Below, one piece after another: positions 24,431-33,503 of a DNA stretch of 64,000 bases. The position numbers and the translations under genes are program-made. Positions within the stretch are counted from its first letter, which is position 1. Every line of letters begins with the position of its first letter. The notes beneath the pieces are model-generated. The model searched no databases. It was not told where the DNA came from and worked only from the letters and a program-made list of their open reading frames with translations. This stretch comes from Lientehia sp934351765 (GTDB taxonomy: Bacteria > Bacillota > Clostridia > Lachnospirales > Lachnospiraceae): positions 186,001 through 250,000 of the forward strand of contig NZ_JBQKGG010000003.1 of assembly GCF_052118925.1 (NCBI RefSeq), given 5' to 3'.

Positions 24431-25888
24431 ATGAGAAAAAAGTGCGGATTGTTTATATTGGGAATGCTTATTGCTGGACTGTTTGTGATGGTTAAAATAT
24501 ATAAAAGCAGCACAAAAATAATTACCCTTTCCTGGGCAGTATTTGATTCTCCATACGATTATTCTGTTGCAGAGCAGGCGTTAAATAAGAATCTGGAGAA
24601 AAAGAATTATCCATATGAAATAAAATTTATGAATTTCTCCATGGATTATGAAAAAACATATGCGGAGAATTTTGATGCTTACATGGAATTTATAAAACAG
24701 GAGAACATTGATCTGGTAAATTGTCCTGGAATCTGGGGAGCGTATGATGTGTATGCAATGATGATTCAGAACAAGATGCTGGAACCGTTGGATTATTGCA
24801 TCAATAAAACAGATATTGGAAAAGCACTTTATGAAAGTTATCCGGAAAAACTTTGGGAAACCATGAAAGATGGCGGTAAGATTTACGGAGTTTTAACGCC
24901 GTACACAAATTTAAATTATTATGCAGTAATTAAGGCTGAGTACGGTCAAAAATATGGAATAGGAAAAGAAGAGTTATCTATACAAACATTGAAAAAAATT
25001 CTTTTAAAAGCGCAGAAAGAAGAGGAGGCTGCGGGGAATGAAGCGTTTATAGCAGGTGTGTCCCTTCCGTATTATCATTTTGCGGCGAATTATGAATATA
25101 CAGTATGTAATTTTGTGGAAGTTAGTACGGACGAGAATATAAAGGCTGTAAATATTTTGCAGGAGCCAATGTATGAAAACTGGTTAAAGGATATAAATCA
25201 GATTTATTTAGCCGGTGCGCTGGCAGATGAAAAAGATTATTGGGAGAAGCTGGAAAATGGAGAGTTTTTGATGGTAGGAGGATATTCTTACAGTTCAGAA
25301 GCTACGGTCGAAGCAATTCGGGCTGCATATGGAATACCGGAAGAGTGTGAGCTGTATGCGGTAGAAATGCCGGAACTCAAGAACCCATTAAATGGATCAG
25401 GAATGAAAAATGCTGTATCTGCAAACAGTGGGAATAAAGAAAAGGCAGCAGAAGTACTTGCAGCAATTTATTCTGATTCAGAGCTATCCAATGCGATCGT
25501 ATATGGAGAAGAGGGAGTAAGTTATACAAATAAAGATGGATTTGCAATATATACGGATGATTACGCCGAAACGGGAATGTTTTTGCAGGAAGCATTTGGA
25601 AATCCGTTTCTCGTGTATCCAGGCCAGAATGATATTGCTGATAAGCAGCAGAGATTATGGGAGGCAATGGAAAATGCGGAACTTTCTAAATTAGCTGGAT
25701 TTCACTTTAATATGGAGCAGATAGGAGAAACGATTCAAGAGTTAAATACCATATCGATGAAGAATCAGCTATTGTATGGAAAAACAAAGGATCTGCAGAC
25801 AGATCTGGAAAAGGCACGGGAAGAAGCTGATAAAGCAGGAATAGAAAGTATTGTGGAAGAAATGAATAGACAGTTGTCGGATTGGTAA
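24431..25888 (+). CDS. Solute-binding-protein-like protein with a membrane anchor instead of a lipobox
   Basis: ATG 24431 follows AGGAGGTGGAG and gives 485 residues. The N-terminus RKKCGLFILGMLIAGLFVMV is a hydrophobic segment without a lipobox cysteine at its end, so the protein is probably held by an uncleaved helix or released. The rest is a close paralogue of the gene at 13137: LSWAVFDSPYDYSVAEQALN, DLVNCPGIWGAYDVYAM, GKIYGVLTPYTNLNYYAV and a matching C-terminal helix pattern. Its DNA is strongly AT-rich. It sits 22 bp before the next lipoprotein. Confidence 0.8.
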   Translation: MRKKCGLFILGMLIAGLFVMVKIYKSSTKIITLSWAVFDSPYDYSVAEQALNKNLEKKNYPYEIKFMNFSMDYEKTYAENFDAYMEFIKQENIDLVNCPGIWGAYDVYAMMIQNKMLEPLDYCINKTDIGKALYESYPEKLWETMKDGGKIYGVLTPYTNLNYYAVIKAEYGQKYGIGKEELSIQTLKKILLKAQKEEEAAGNEAFIAGVSLPYYHFAANYEYTVCNFVEVSTDENIKAVNILQEPMYENWLKDINQIYLAGALADEKDYWEKLENGEFLMVGGYSYSSEATVEAIRAAYGIPEECELYAVEMPELKNPLNGSGMKNAVSANSGNKEKAAEVLAAIYSDSELSNAIVYGEEGVSYTNKDGFAIYTDDYAETGMFLQEAFGNPFLVYPGQNDIADKQQRLWEAMENAELSKLAGFHFNMEQIGETIQELNTISMKNQLLYGKTKDLQTDLEKAREEADKAGIESIVEEMNRQLSDW

Positions 25889-25910
25889 CGGGAATGGGAG
25901 GAGAGCGTAT

Positions 25911-27020
25911 ATGAAAAGAAGAACTGTGATATGGATAGCCGTGTTCGCTCTGCTCGGAAATTTCGGATGCGGAACGAAAAAGGTGGTGGAAGAAAAAAGA
26001 GATGAAAAACAAACAGATGATTCGGAATGGCAGGTAAATATGTGTTATATGGAATCAGGATTTTTGTATAAAAACCCAGATTCCGGAAAAATGGAATATT
26101 ATGATTATCAGACTCGAAAATACAGGCCATTATGTGCGGAACCCAATTGTGAGCATAAAACAGAAGAATGTGAGGCTGTTTATTTGGCTGAAAAGGCAGA
26201 TTTTATTGGGAGATATAAGGAGCGATGGTATTATTTTTGTGAAGGTGAAGAAGGTGAACGGGCCTTTTATTCCTGCGATTTAGATGGGGCAGGGGAAAAG
26301 AAAATTGGAGAGTTTGCCCATCATGGCGGGACGTTTGCTGCCAGTAAAGTAATTTTTTCGGAAGGAAGCTGTCTGATTGCTACATGTGAGGATGTTTTAG
26401 ATGAAAAAACATATGAGTGGACCGGAAAGGTAATCAGCGGTATTTATCGATTCAATCTGGAAACAGGAGAAGAGACTGTTTTTTGTGAGGAAAAAGAAAA
26501 TACAAGACCATCTTATTGTATTTATGGAATGGTAGAAGGGAAATTACTTTATACAGAATGGAATGATCAGGGATGCATGGTGAAAGCAAAAGATTTGGAA
26601 AGTGGAGAAGAACAGATTATTCAGAATAGTGGAGTTATAGTTCAAGCGGCAGGAACAGATAATGGAATTGTTTTTCAAATACAGGAAAATGGAAAGTATG
26701 AACTTAAAGAAGTAGATATGAAACATAAAACAGAAGCAAGTATAGAAATGGAGGAGGCGGTAGGAGATATTTTCTGGTCTGATGAAATAAAATCAGCGAT
26801 TGCGTATGACGAAAAAGGATTGGAAAGTCGAATTTATTTGTATGAAGAGCAAAAAAAAGCATTTGAATTGATTCGGCAGGTAAAAAGTGAAGAAACTTTT
26901 GTACCGTGTAAAAGCCGAGGGGAAATGCTAATTGGCAGGGATGCGGATGGAATAGCAGTCATGTCCGAGAAAGACTATCTGGCCGGAAAGACAACATGGG
27001 AAAAACTGAAGGCGGAGTAA
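25911..27020 (+). CDS. Surface lipoprotein, Cys/His-motif propeller-like family (paralogue 7)
   Basis: The 369-residue lipoprotein starts at ATG 25911 with GGGAGGAGAG upstream. The signal peptide MKRRTVIWIAVFALLGNFGC ends at the lipobox cysteine. The motif is PLCAEPNCEHKTEEC and the tail KDYLAGKTTWEKLKAE. It is AT-rich like its upstream neighbour, in contrast to the GC-rich exporter genes that begin 27 bp downstream. That sharp change suggests two parts of different origin joined in one transcription unit. Confidence 0.78.
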   Translation: MKRRTVIWIAVFALLGNFGCGTKKVVEEKRDEKQTDDSEWQVNMCYMESGFLYKNPDSGKMEYYDYQTRKYRPLCAEPNCEHKTEECEAVYLAEKADFIGRYKERWYYFCEGEEGERAFYSCDLDGAGEKKIGEFAHHGGTFAASKVIFSEGSCLIATCEDVLDEKTYEWTGKVISGIYRFNLETGEETVFCEEKENTRPSYCIYGMVEGKLLYTEWNDQGCMVKAKDLESGEEQIIQNSGVIVQAAGTDNGIVFQIQENGKYELKEVDMKHKTEASIEMEEAVGDIFWSDEIKSAIAYDEKGLESRIYLYEEQKKAFELIRQVKSEETFVPCKSRGEMLIGRDADGIAVMSEKDYLAGKTTWEKLKAE

Positions 27021-27047
27021 TTGAACGTACATCCCAGGGAGGGCATT

Positions 27048-27917
27048 ATGAAGCTGGAGATTTGTTCGCTGGTTAAGAATTACGGAAAGAAGCAGGCGTT
27101 AAAGGGAATCAATGCGGTGCTGTCGGAGGGTGTTTATGGATTTCTCGGACCAAACGGGGCCGGAAAAAGCACCTTTATGAACATTCTGACGGGAAATTTG
27201 AAGGCAACCTCCGGCGAGATCCGTTATAACGGAGAGGAGATCGGGAAGCTGGGGCGGGAGTTCCGGGCAGTTCTGGGCTATATGCCACAGCAGCAGGCCC
27301 TTTATCCGAATTTCACGGCGGTGGGCTTTCTGTCCTATGTGGCGGCGCTTCGGGATATGAAGAAGGCGGAGGCGCGGGAACGGATTCCGAAGGTGCTGGA
27401 GCAGGTGGGGCTTTCGGAGGTGGCGGGAGATAAGATCCGATCCTTTTCCGGCGGCATGAAGCAGCGGCTTCTGATCGCACAGGCCGTTCTGGCGGATCCG
27501 AAGATCCTGGTGCTGGACGAGCCGACGGCGGGGCTGGATCCAAAGCAGCGGATCGCGATCCGGAATCTGATCGCGGAAATCTCGGCGGGAAAGATCGTTC
27601 TGATCGCCACCCATGTGGTGACAGACGTGGAATCGGCGGCCAACCGGATCCTGCTGATCCGTGAGGGCGAGCTTCTGGCGGATTCCACCAGAGAGGAGCT
27701 GACGGCGTCTCTGGCGGGGCAGGTCTGGGAGATCCGGATTCCGGAAAGCGAGCTTGGTGCCATCGAAAAACGGGAGGATTTTCTTCTGGGGAACATATCC
27801 AGAGAGGGGGAAACGCTGTTTGTCCGCCTGATCTCGGAGCATGAGCCGGAGGGGCTTCCCCACAGTGCGGTGCGGCCGGGACTGGAGGACGTGTATCTGT
27901 ACTATTTCAAGGAGTAG
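27048..27917 (+). CDS. ABC transporter ATP-binding protein
   Basis: This is the cytoplasmic ATPase of an ABC-2 type exporter. ATG 27048 (289 residues) is preferred to the TTG at 27021 because it follows a GGGAGGG site and begins at the first strand, MKLEICSLVKNYGKKQALKG. Motifs are Walker A GPNGAGKST near 32-40, the Q-loop at MPQQQALYP, signature SFSGGMKQR, Walker B LVLDEPTAGLDP and the switch histidine in ATHVV. It is similar in layout to multidrug or bacteriocin-immunity ATPases. It lies directly between the lipoprotein run and its permease. Confidence 0.95.
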   Translation: MKLEICSLVKNYGKKQALKGINAVLSEGVYGFLGPNGAGKSTFMNILTGNLKATSGEIRYNGEEIGKLGREFRAVLGYMPQQQALYPNFTAVGFLSYVAALRDMKKAEARERIPKVLEQVGLSEVAGDKIRSFSGGMKQRLLIAQAVLADPKILVLDEPTAGLDPKQRIAIRNLIAEISAGKIVLIATHVVTDVESAANRILLIREGELLADSTREELTASLAGQVWEIRIPESELGAIEKREDFLLGNISREGETLFVRLISEHEPEGLPHSAVRPGLEDVYLYYFKE

Positions 27918-27926
27918 GAGGCGCCT

Positions 27927-30335
27927 ATGGGGAAACTGTTCATTTATGAGGGCAAAAAGCTGTTTTCCAGACGGCTGATCCCTGCGCTGATCCTGTTTCT
28001 GTTTCTGTTTAACGGGCTCATGGTTTATCGGGAAAGCCGGACAAGGGTGGGCTGGTATTATAAGAAAACCGACGTAGGGCGGGTGTATGACGATCTTTCG
28101 GGCATGACGGCGCCGGAGGCGGAGGTGTGGCTTTCGGAGCGGCTGGACTATTTAAAGGCAGTAGCGGTCTGGCGGGAGTGGGCAGACAATGCGGAGGCCT
28201 GGAATGAGGAGGACCGGGCGGCCTTTAAGGAACGGAACCGGGAAATTTTAAGCCGCTATCCCGATCTGGACATTGAGGAAAGCAGCCTCCGGTATCTGAG
28301 AAGCTTTTACAATGAACAGCATCTGCTGTCGGAGATCCTGGAGCAGGTTTCGGCAGTGGCCCATTATGAGGATTACCTGAACCGGATCGGTGAGGAGGCG
28401 AAGATCATGACCTCTTCCTCGCTGTTTGGAAAGCCGGGGACGTTTTCTTATCGGAATATCGAGAAAACGCCGCCGGTCTATGAGCATTTAAAGGGAACGG
28501 TGCTTCCGGCGGAGGATTCGGAGGGCATGCTCTTAGCAACCGGCTCGAGGATCACGGATCTTCTTCTGCTCTGTCTGTTTGTGGTCCTGGGGCTGTCCAT
28601 GCTGATCGGTGAACGGGAGGATGGGACGCTTCTGCTGATCAAGCCCATGAAGCGGGGCTATCTCGATACCATCGCAGCGAAGCTTGCTCTGATGTTATGT
28701 CTGGCGGCGGCCGGGACGGTTCTGTTTTATGGAATGGATTTTCTCCTTGCAGAAAAAACGCTGGGACTGGGAGATTTAAGCCGGCCGGTTCAGAGCCTGC
28801 GGGGCTTTTTAACTTCGCCCTATGCCATGACGGCCGGACAGTATCTGGCGGGATTCTTACTGGCAAAGGTGGGGGCGGCGCTTGTGTACGGAGCGCTGAT
28901 CTTCTGTCTGGGGACTGTGTTTAAAAATGCGCTGAGTGCCTGTCTTGCCATGGGCGGCGTGCTGGCGCTGGAATTTCTTCTGTACCTGACCATCGGGATC
29001 CATTCCTGGCTGAGCCCGTTAAAGATCCTGAATCTGGTCTGCCTGGCGGATACAGGATGGTTTTTTGCCGATTATCTGAATATGAATATTGCCGGTTATC
29101 CGGTCAATATCGTTCCGGTCTGCATGGGAACTGCGCTGCTGGTCTTTGGGCTCTCGGTATTTTTTGCACTCCGCCGGTTCGTGACGGAGACCTCGGCCCT
29201 GAGCCGTGAGAGCAGGCTTCTTGCCCTTTTTAAGCGGCGTGGAAAAAAGCGGCGGAGACGGAAGCTTCGGATCCGGGTGGGGCTGTTCGGAAAGGAAGGA
29301 TTCAAGATTTTTTTCATGGAGCACGCCTGGATTCTGCTGGTGCTGTTCGCCCTGATCCAGTGGAACAGCTATCGGGATTTCCGGATCTATACGGATGCCG
29401 ATGAAAATTTTTACCGGTATTATGTCACAAAGGCAGAGGGGAAAACGCTTCCGGAGACGGCGGTTCTTTACCAGGAGGAATATGACCGGTTTGAAGAACT
29501 GGCGAAGGAGATGGAGCAGCAGACGAAGGACTATGCGGCGGGAAAGCTTTCCTATATGGATTATCAGGACGCGGCAGCCCTTTATCAGGCAAAGACCAGA
29601 GGACAGATCGGCTTTGAGCGGGCGGCAGGCCAGTATGAATATGTGCTTTCTATGACCCGTGAGGGTGATCGGGCAGAGCTGTTTTATGACAGTGGCTGGG
29701 ATGCGCTTTTTAACCAGATGGGACGGCGGGAGGATGTCATGAACGCCGGAAAGCTTTGCTTTTTCCTGGTGCTTGGGCTGGCGGCCGTTTTTTCTGTAGA
29801 GAAAAGCTCCGGAATGATCCAGCTCCAGCATGCGTATCTTCGCGGGCGGAGCGGTGTCTGCGCCGGGAAATTCTTATCCGGTGCCATTTACGGGACGGCG
29901 GCTTATGTGATCGCTTATCTGCCCCGGTATCTGACGGTGTTCCATGCCTATGGGAGATCCGGGCTTACGGCACCGCTTCGGAGCCTTTCGGAGCTGTCGG
30001 CAGTTCCGTTCAATGTACCGCTCTGGGCCTATCTGGCTCTGGTGGGGCTTTCCAGATATCTCGGTATGCTGGCGGCTGCAGGACTGATCCTCTGGCTGTC
30101 GGCGAGGACGGGGAACATGATCCATACGATCCTGATTTCTCTGCTGATCCTTCTGCTCCCGGTATTTCTGTATCTGATGGGGCTCATGGGAGAGCCGGCG
30201 TTTTCCTTTCTTCCCATGATGACCGGGGCGGATATGTATCGGATCACGGCAGGACGGCTTCTTTACTGGGGCGCGGCGCTGGGAATTGGGCTGTGGTTCT
30301 ATTTTCAGACCTATGAGGAGGGGAGTGTATCATGA
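27927..30335 (+). CDS. ABC-2 type permease, fused double-size
   Basis: This is the membrane part of the exporter: 802 residues in two similar halves. Half one has a membrane helix at about 14-31, an extracellular region to about 205 and a group of helices to about 420 containing GEREDGTLLLIKPMKRG. A basic link, KRRGKKRRRRKLRIR, lies near 432-446. Half two repeats the plan, with a helix near 460-475, an outer region, and helices from about 610 to the end that include VEKSSGMIQLQHAYLRG. A fused permease needs no second permease subunit. The adaptor gene overlaps its last 4 bases. The substrate is unknown. Confidence 0.88.
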   Translation: MGKLFIYEGKKLFSRRLIPALILFLFLFNGLMVYRESRTRVGWYYKKTDVGRVYDDLSGMTAPEAEVWLSERLDYLKAVAVWREWADNAEAWNEEDRAAFKERNREILSRYPDLDIEESSLRYLRSFYNEQHLLSEILEQVSAVAHYEDYLNRIGEEAKIMTSSSLFGKPGTFSYRNIEKTPPVYEHLKGTVLPAEDSEGMLLATGSRITDLLLLCLFVVLGLSMLIGEREDGTLLLIKPMKRGYLDTIAAKLALMLCLAAAGTVLFYGMDFLLAEKTLGLGDLSRPVQSLRGFLTSPYAMTAGQYLAGFLLAKVGAALVYGALIFCLGTVFKNALSACLAMGGVLALEFLLYLTIGIHSWLSPLKILNLVCLADTGWFFADYLNMNIAGYPVNIVPVCMGTALLVFGLSVFFALRRFVTETSALSRESRLLALFKRRGKKRRRRKLRIRVGLFGKEGFKIFFMEHAWILLVLFALIQWNSYRDFRIYTDADENFYRYYVTKAEGKTLPETAVLYQEEYDRFEELAKEMEQQTKDYAAGKLSYMDYQDAAALYQAKTRGQIGFERAAGQYEYVLSMTREGDRAELFYDSGWDALFNQMGRREDVMNAGKLCFFLVLGLAAVFSVEKSSGMIQLQHAYLRGRSGVCAGKFLSGAIYGTAAYVIAYLPRYLTVFHAYGRSGLTAPLRSLSELSAVPFNVPLWAYLALVGLSRYLGMLAAAGLILWLSARTGNMIHTILISLLILLLPVFLYLMGLMGEPAFSFLPMMTGADMYRITAGRLLYWGAALGIGLWFYFQTYEEGSVS

Positions 30336-31498
30336 AGATCAAAAAGAAATGGCTGGTGTTCGGGCTGATCCTGCTGTTCCTTCTGGGAGCCGGGATCGGG
30401 ATTCTTCTGAAAAATCCGGCAGCGCAGCAGACCGCGGAGAGTGCGGCTGTTCCGGTGCAGTCAGTGGCGGCGGTTACGGGCTGTCTGGATAAGCTGGATG
30501 TGCGGAACCGGTTTTTAGGCATGGTGCTCCCTATGGAAACGGTAGAGATCCGGCTGGATGAGGGACGGGAGACCGGAGGACTCCTTGTGGAGCCGGGTTC
30601 TCGTGTGGAAGCCGGGGCGGTACTGGCGATTTACGATAATACAAATCTGTCTCTGGAACGGGAGGAGCTGATCCTTTCGAAGGAGCAGGCAGAGCTGAAT
30701 GCCTCCTCTCTGGAAACGCAGCGGAGGTCTCTGGAAAAGAGTCGGAGAGAGGCTCAGACGAAGGAGGAACGGGAGAGTCTGGAGCTTCAGCTCCTGGAGC
30801 TGAAAGCCCAGTCGGAGCAGGCGTCCTTTGAGATTCGCAGTAAGGAGCGGGAGATTGCAGTCCTGGAGCAGAAGCTTTCTCAGACCCAGGTGACGGCCCC
30901 CTGTGCCGGGATCATTACGGCGGTGGGGGAGGACGGAAAGAGCCTGACGCTTGTTTCGGAGGGTACCTATGAGCTGACGTTTTCGGTCAGTGAGGAGGAA
31001 GTGAAGTCCTTTTCCGGCGGCGCGGCAGTCACAGTCACAGACCGGAAGGGGGAAAGCGGCTGCGAGGGAATTGTCAGCAGGGTGGAGACAGGAAATCCTC
31101 AGGAAAACGGCGGTTTATCCGAGTATCAGGTTCATGCGGTTCTGGAGGGGGCGGAGCAGTTTTTCCCGGGACAGCATGTTTATGCAGAGCTAAAAAACGA
31201 AGCAGGCTCTGTTTTAGACAGTCAAAACAGTTCTGCGGAGAAGCCCTCTGAGCCCTTGTCTGTCACAGAAATCATTCTTCTTCCGGAGGGCTACATTTCT
31301 GATCTGGACGGATCCCCCTGGGTCTGGGCAGCAGGCCGGGACGGGCGGCTGGAAAAGCGTACAGTGACCCTTGGTGCATATAATGACCGGCACAGTGCCT
31401 GTGAGATCACCGGCGGCCTTTCCATAACGGATTATGTGGCATGGCCGGGCGCAAATCTCCGGGAGGGACAGCAGGCGGATTTCGGAGAGGAGGGCTGA
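30332..31498 (+). CDS. Membrane-fusion (HlyD/MacA-type) adaptor, first of two
   Basis: The 388-residue extracytoplasmic adaptor is anchored by one helix at about 6-25 (WLVFGLILLFLLGAGIGILL). The lipoyl-like half motif MVLPMETVEIRLDEGRETGG and LLVEPGSRVEAGAVL stand before a coiled-coil hairpin at about 100-185 (many Glu, Leu, Lys and Gln). The second lipoyl half is VTAPCAGIITAVGEDGKS, followed by the beta-barrel region. In Gram-positive bacteria such adaptors link ABC exporters to the wall or to substrate capture. Translation is coupled to the permease by a 4-bp overlap. Confidence 0.88.
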   Translation: MKIKKKWLVFGLILLFLLGAGIGILLKNPAAQQTAESAAVPVQSVAAVTGCLDKLDVRNRFLGMVLPMETVEIRLDEGRETGGLLVEPGSRVEAGAVLAIYDNTNLSLEREELILSKEQAELNASSLETQRRSLEKSRREAQTKEERESLELQLLELKAQSEQASFEIRSKEREIAVLEQKLSQTQVTAPCAGIITAVGEDGKSLTLVSEGTYELTFSVSEEEVKSFSGGAAVTVTDRKGESGCEGIVSRVETGNPQENGGLSEYQVHAVLEGAEQFFPGQHVYAELKNEAGSVLDSQNSSAEKPSEPLSVTEIILLPEGYISDLDGSPWVWAAGRDGRLEKRTVTLGAYNDRHSACEITGGLSITDYVAWPGANLREGQQADFGEEG

Positions 31499-31500
31499 GC

Positions 31501-33420
31501 ATGAACGTCATGAAAGCATGGAAGCGGAGGATCCTTTTTGGCCTCCTGTTTTTCGCAGTCCTGCTCCTTGGAATCATAAGCGGTCTTCTGTTTTTTCGGA
31601 AAATCCCCAAGGAGACGGCAGTGCCTGTCTGCTCGGTGGAAGCGCTTCGGGACAGACAGTGGTCATCGGCAAAGACCGTGGAGGCGAAGGCAGTTTCTGG
31701 GATGGTAAAGTCCTATTATGAGACGCAGGAGCGTCCGGTGGCAGAGGTGTATGTATGCGCCGGACAGTCGGTGGCAGCCGGGGAGGCACTTCTTCGCTAT
31801 GACAGTTCAGGGCTTCAGGAGGAATGGAACCGGACGGAGCTCACCCGGAAAAACGAGGAGATCTATCTGGGGCGGCTGGCGGCCTATATTCTGACCCTGA
31901 AGCAGACGAGGCCGGTCATGGACGGGCTTGGTCGTGGGATGGATTCCAACCTGTTTACCGTAAGCTATGAGACGGAAACAAATCGTGAAGCCGGTCCTGA
32001 AACCGATCTGAAAATCAATCAGGAAGAGAATCAGAAAACCGATCCTGAAACGATTCGGGGCCGGGAGGAAGTACCTGTGGTTTATGAGCGGATCACGGCG
32101 GAGAGCATTCCCTTTCAGGGAAGGGGAACGGCGGAGGATCCCTGTTCCTATTATCTGAAACGTGGAGGCGAGGTGGAGGCGGCAGTCCTGGTGTCTCTTA
32201 TGAGGCTGGAAAAATGCGGGCAGTTTGTGATCGTGGAAAATGAGGAGACGCTGGATGCACCGTTACTTATCTGGAAGTTTGACGGGAAAGCATATGAAGA
32301 AGCCGTAAAGGGAGAGACCGATCCCTCTCAGCCGGAGGAGGAGAAGGAGACGACGAAGCCGGAAGAGGAGAAGGAGCCGATGAAGCCGGAGGAAAGTAAT
32401 CCCTCTCAGCCGGGAGAAGAGAAGGAGCCGACGAAGCCGGAGGAAAGTGATCCGTCTCAATCGGGAGAAGAGACAGGGCCGGCAAAATCGGAGGAGACCG
32501 AACCCGCCCAGTCCGGCAGGGAAACACTGCCTCAGCCGGAGGAACCGGAAATCCCGGATTTTGACGGAGTGTTTGATGACGGACAGCTTGAGGAGGCTTT
32601 AGGCGGTCTGGAGGAACCGAAGGGTTATACAAAGGAAGAGCTGGCAAAGCTGTTAAGCGACCGGCTTCTGGAATATGAAAAGCTGGAGCTGGCAATTCGG
32701 AAAAAAGAGGCGGCCTTAAAGGCACTGGAAAAGGAAATCGCGGCGTGTACGGTGACTGCTTCACAGGCAGGAACGGCATCGGAGGTCCGGACACCGGAGG
32801 AGGCCGCTCATTTCGGACAGCCGGTGCTGACCTTTCAGGGAGCAGAGGGTGTCCATATCGAGGGACTTCTCGGAGAAGCGCTGTTTGAGAACGTTTTCGG
32901 AGGAGAAGCGGTGACGGTCCTTCTGGAGCGGGACGGAAAGCTGGTTTCTCTGGAGGCGGAGCTTTCTTCCGTTTCGAGAGAGCCGGAGGAGACGGAAAGC
33001 AGCAGCGGAAATCCGGCTATGAGCTGCTACCGTTTCCGGGCATCGGCAGCAAAACAGGTTCTCCGCGCGGGCGAACCGGTCAGTGTTTTGTTTCCGTCCG
33101 GGGAAGAAAAATCGGGGACTCTGGTGATTCCCGCAGAAATGATCTTTTATGAGCATGGGCAGGCCTTTGCCTATGTTATGGGAGCAGATGAACGGCTGGA
33201 AAAACGGGCAGTGGAGACCGGAAGAACCATTCTCGGAACAAAGCTCGAGATCTGTTCCGGCCTGGCGGAAACCGATTATCTGGCAGAGCCGGGAGCGGAT
33301 GGGGTAAAGACCGGGGCAAAGGCACGGATCGTTTACGGAACAGAGATGGAGATCGGGCCGGAGGAAACCACAGAGACGGCGGAGCCGCTGACAGAGGCCG
33401 TGCCGGAGACGACAGAATGA
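31501..33420 (+). CDS. Membrane-fusion adaptor, second, with an acidic Pro-Glu repeat insert
   Basis: ATG 31501 follows GAGGAGGG 2 bp after the previous stop. The 639-residue product has an anchor helix at about 12-30, a first lipoyl-like half (AEVYVCAGQSVAAGEALLRY), a long insert, a coiled coil near 390-420 and a second lipoyl-like half (TVTASQAGTASEVRTPEEA). Residues about 272-353 are low-complexity acidic repeats built from units such as EEEKEPMKPEES and GEEKEPTKPEES. They are likely an extended spacer across the wall. The C-terminus is also Thr/Glu-rich (PEETTETAEPLTEAVPETTE). The insert makes it far longer than a typical adaptor. Confidence 0.82.
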   Translation: MNVMKAWKRRILFGLLFFAVLLLGIISGLLFFRKIPKETAVPVCSVEALRDRQWSSAKTVEAKAVSGMVKSYYETQERPVAEVYVCAGQSVAAGEALLRYDSSGLQEEWNRTELTRKNEEIYLGRLAAYILTLKQTRPVMDGLGRGMDSNLFTVSYETETNREAGPETDLKINQEENQKTDPETIRGREEVPVVYERITAESIPFQGRGTAEDPCSYYLKRGGEVEAAVLVSLMRLEKCGQFVIVENEETLDAPLLIWKFDGKAYEEAVKGETDPSQPEEEKETTKPEEEKEPMKPEESNPSQPGEEKEPTKPEESDPSQSGEETGPAKSEETEPAQSGRETLPQPEEPEIPDFDGVFDDGQLEEALGGLEEPKGYTKEELAKLLSDRLLEYEKLELAIRKKEAALKALEKEIAACTVTASQAGTASEVRTPEEAAHFGQPVLTFQGAEGVHIEGLLGEALFENVFGGEAVTVLLERDGKLVSLEAELSSVSREPEETESSSGNPAMSCYRFRASAAKQVLRAGEPVSVLFPSGEEKSGTLVIPAEMIFYEHGQAFAYVMGADERLEKRAVETGRTILGTKLEICSGLAETDYLAEPGADGVKTGAKARIVYGTEMEIGPEETTETAEPLTEAVPETTE

Positions 33421-33470
33421 AAGCAGAGCATACCGGAGACGACAGAATGAAAGCAGAGTGTGCCGGAGCG
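33401..33470 (+). repeat. 30-bp tandem duplication across the end of the second adaptor gene
   Basis: A 30-base unit (CCGGAGACGACAGAATGAAA within it) occurs at 33401-33430 and 33431-33460 with a third partial copy to 33470. The stop codon of the adaptor lies in the first copy. Each copy also carries ATGAAAGCAGAG, so a short 18-codon frame exists but has no ribosome binding site. Confidence 0.85.
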
Positions 33471-33503
33471 TAGGATGACGGAGCATTTTTAAAAGGAGGA
33501 GTC

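Noticed and set aside
32319..32560. Possible frameshift or assembly error in the repetitive adaptor region
   Set aside because: The frame stays open through all repeat units and continues into a normal second lipoyl-like half.
33417..33473. 18-codon open frame in the 30-bp tandem repeat
   Set aside because: It has no ribosome binding site and is explained by the duplication.
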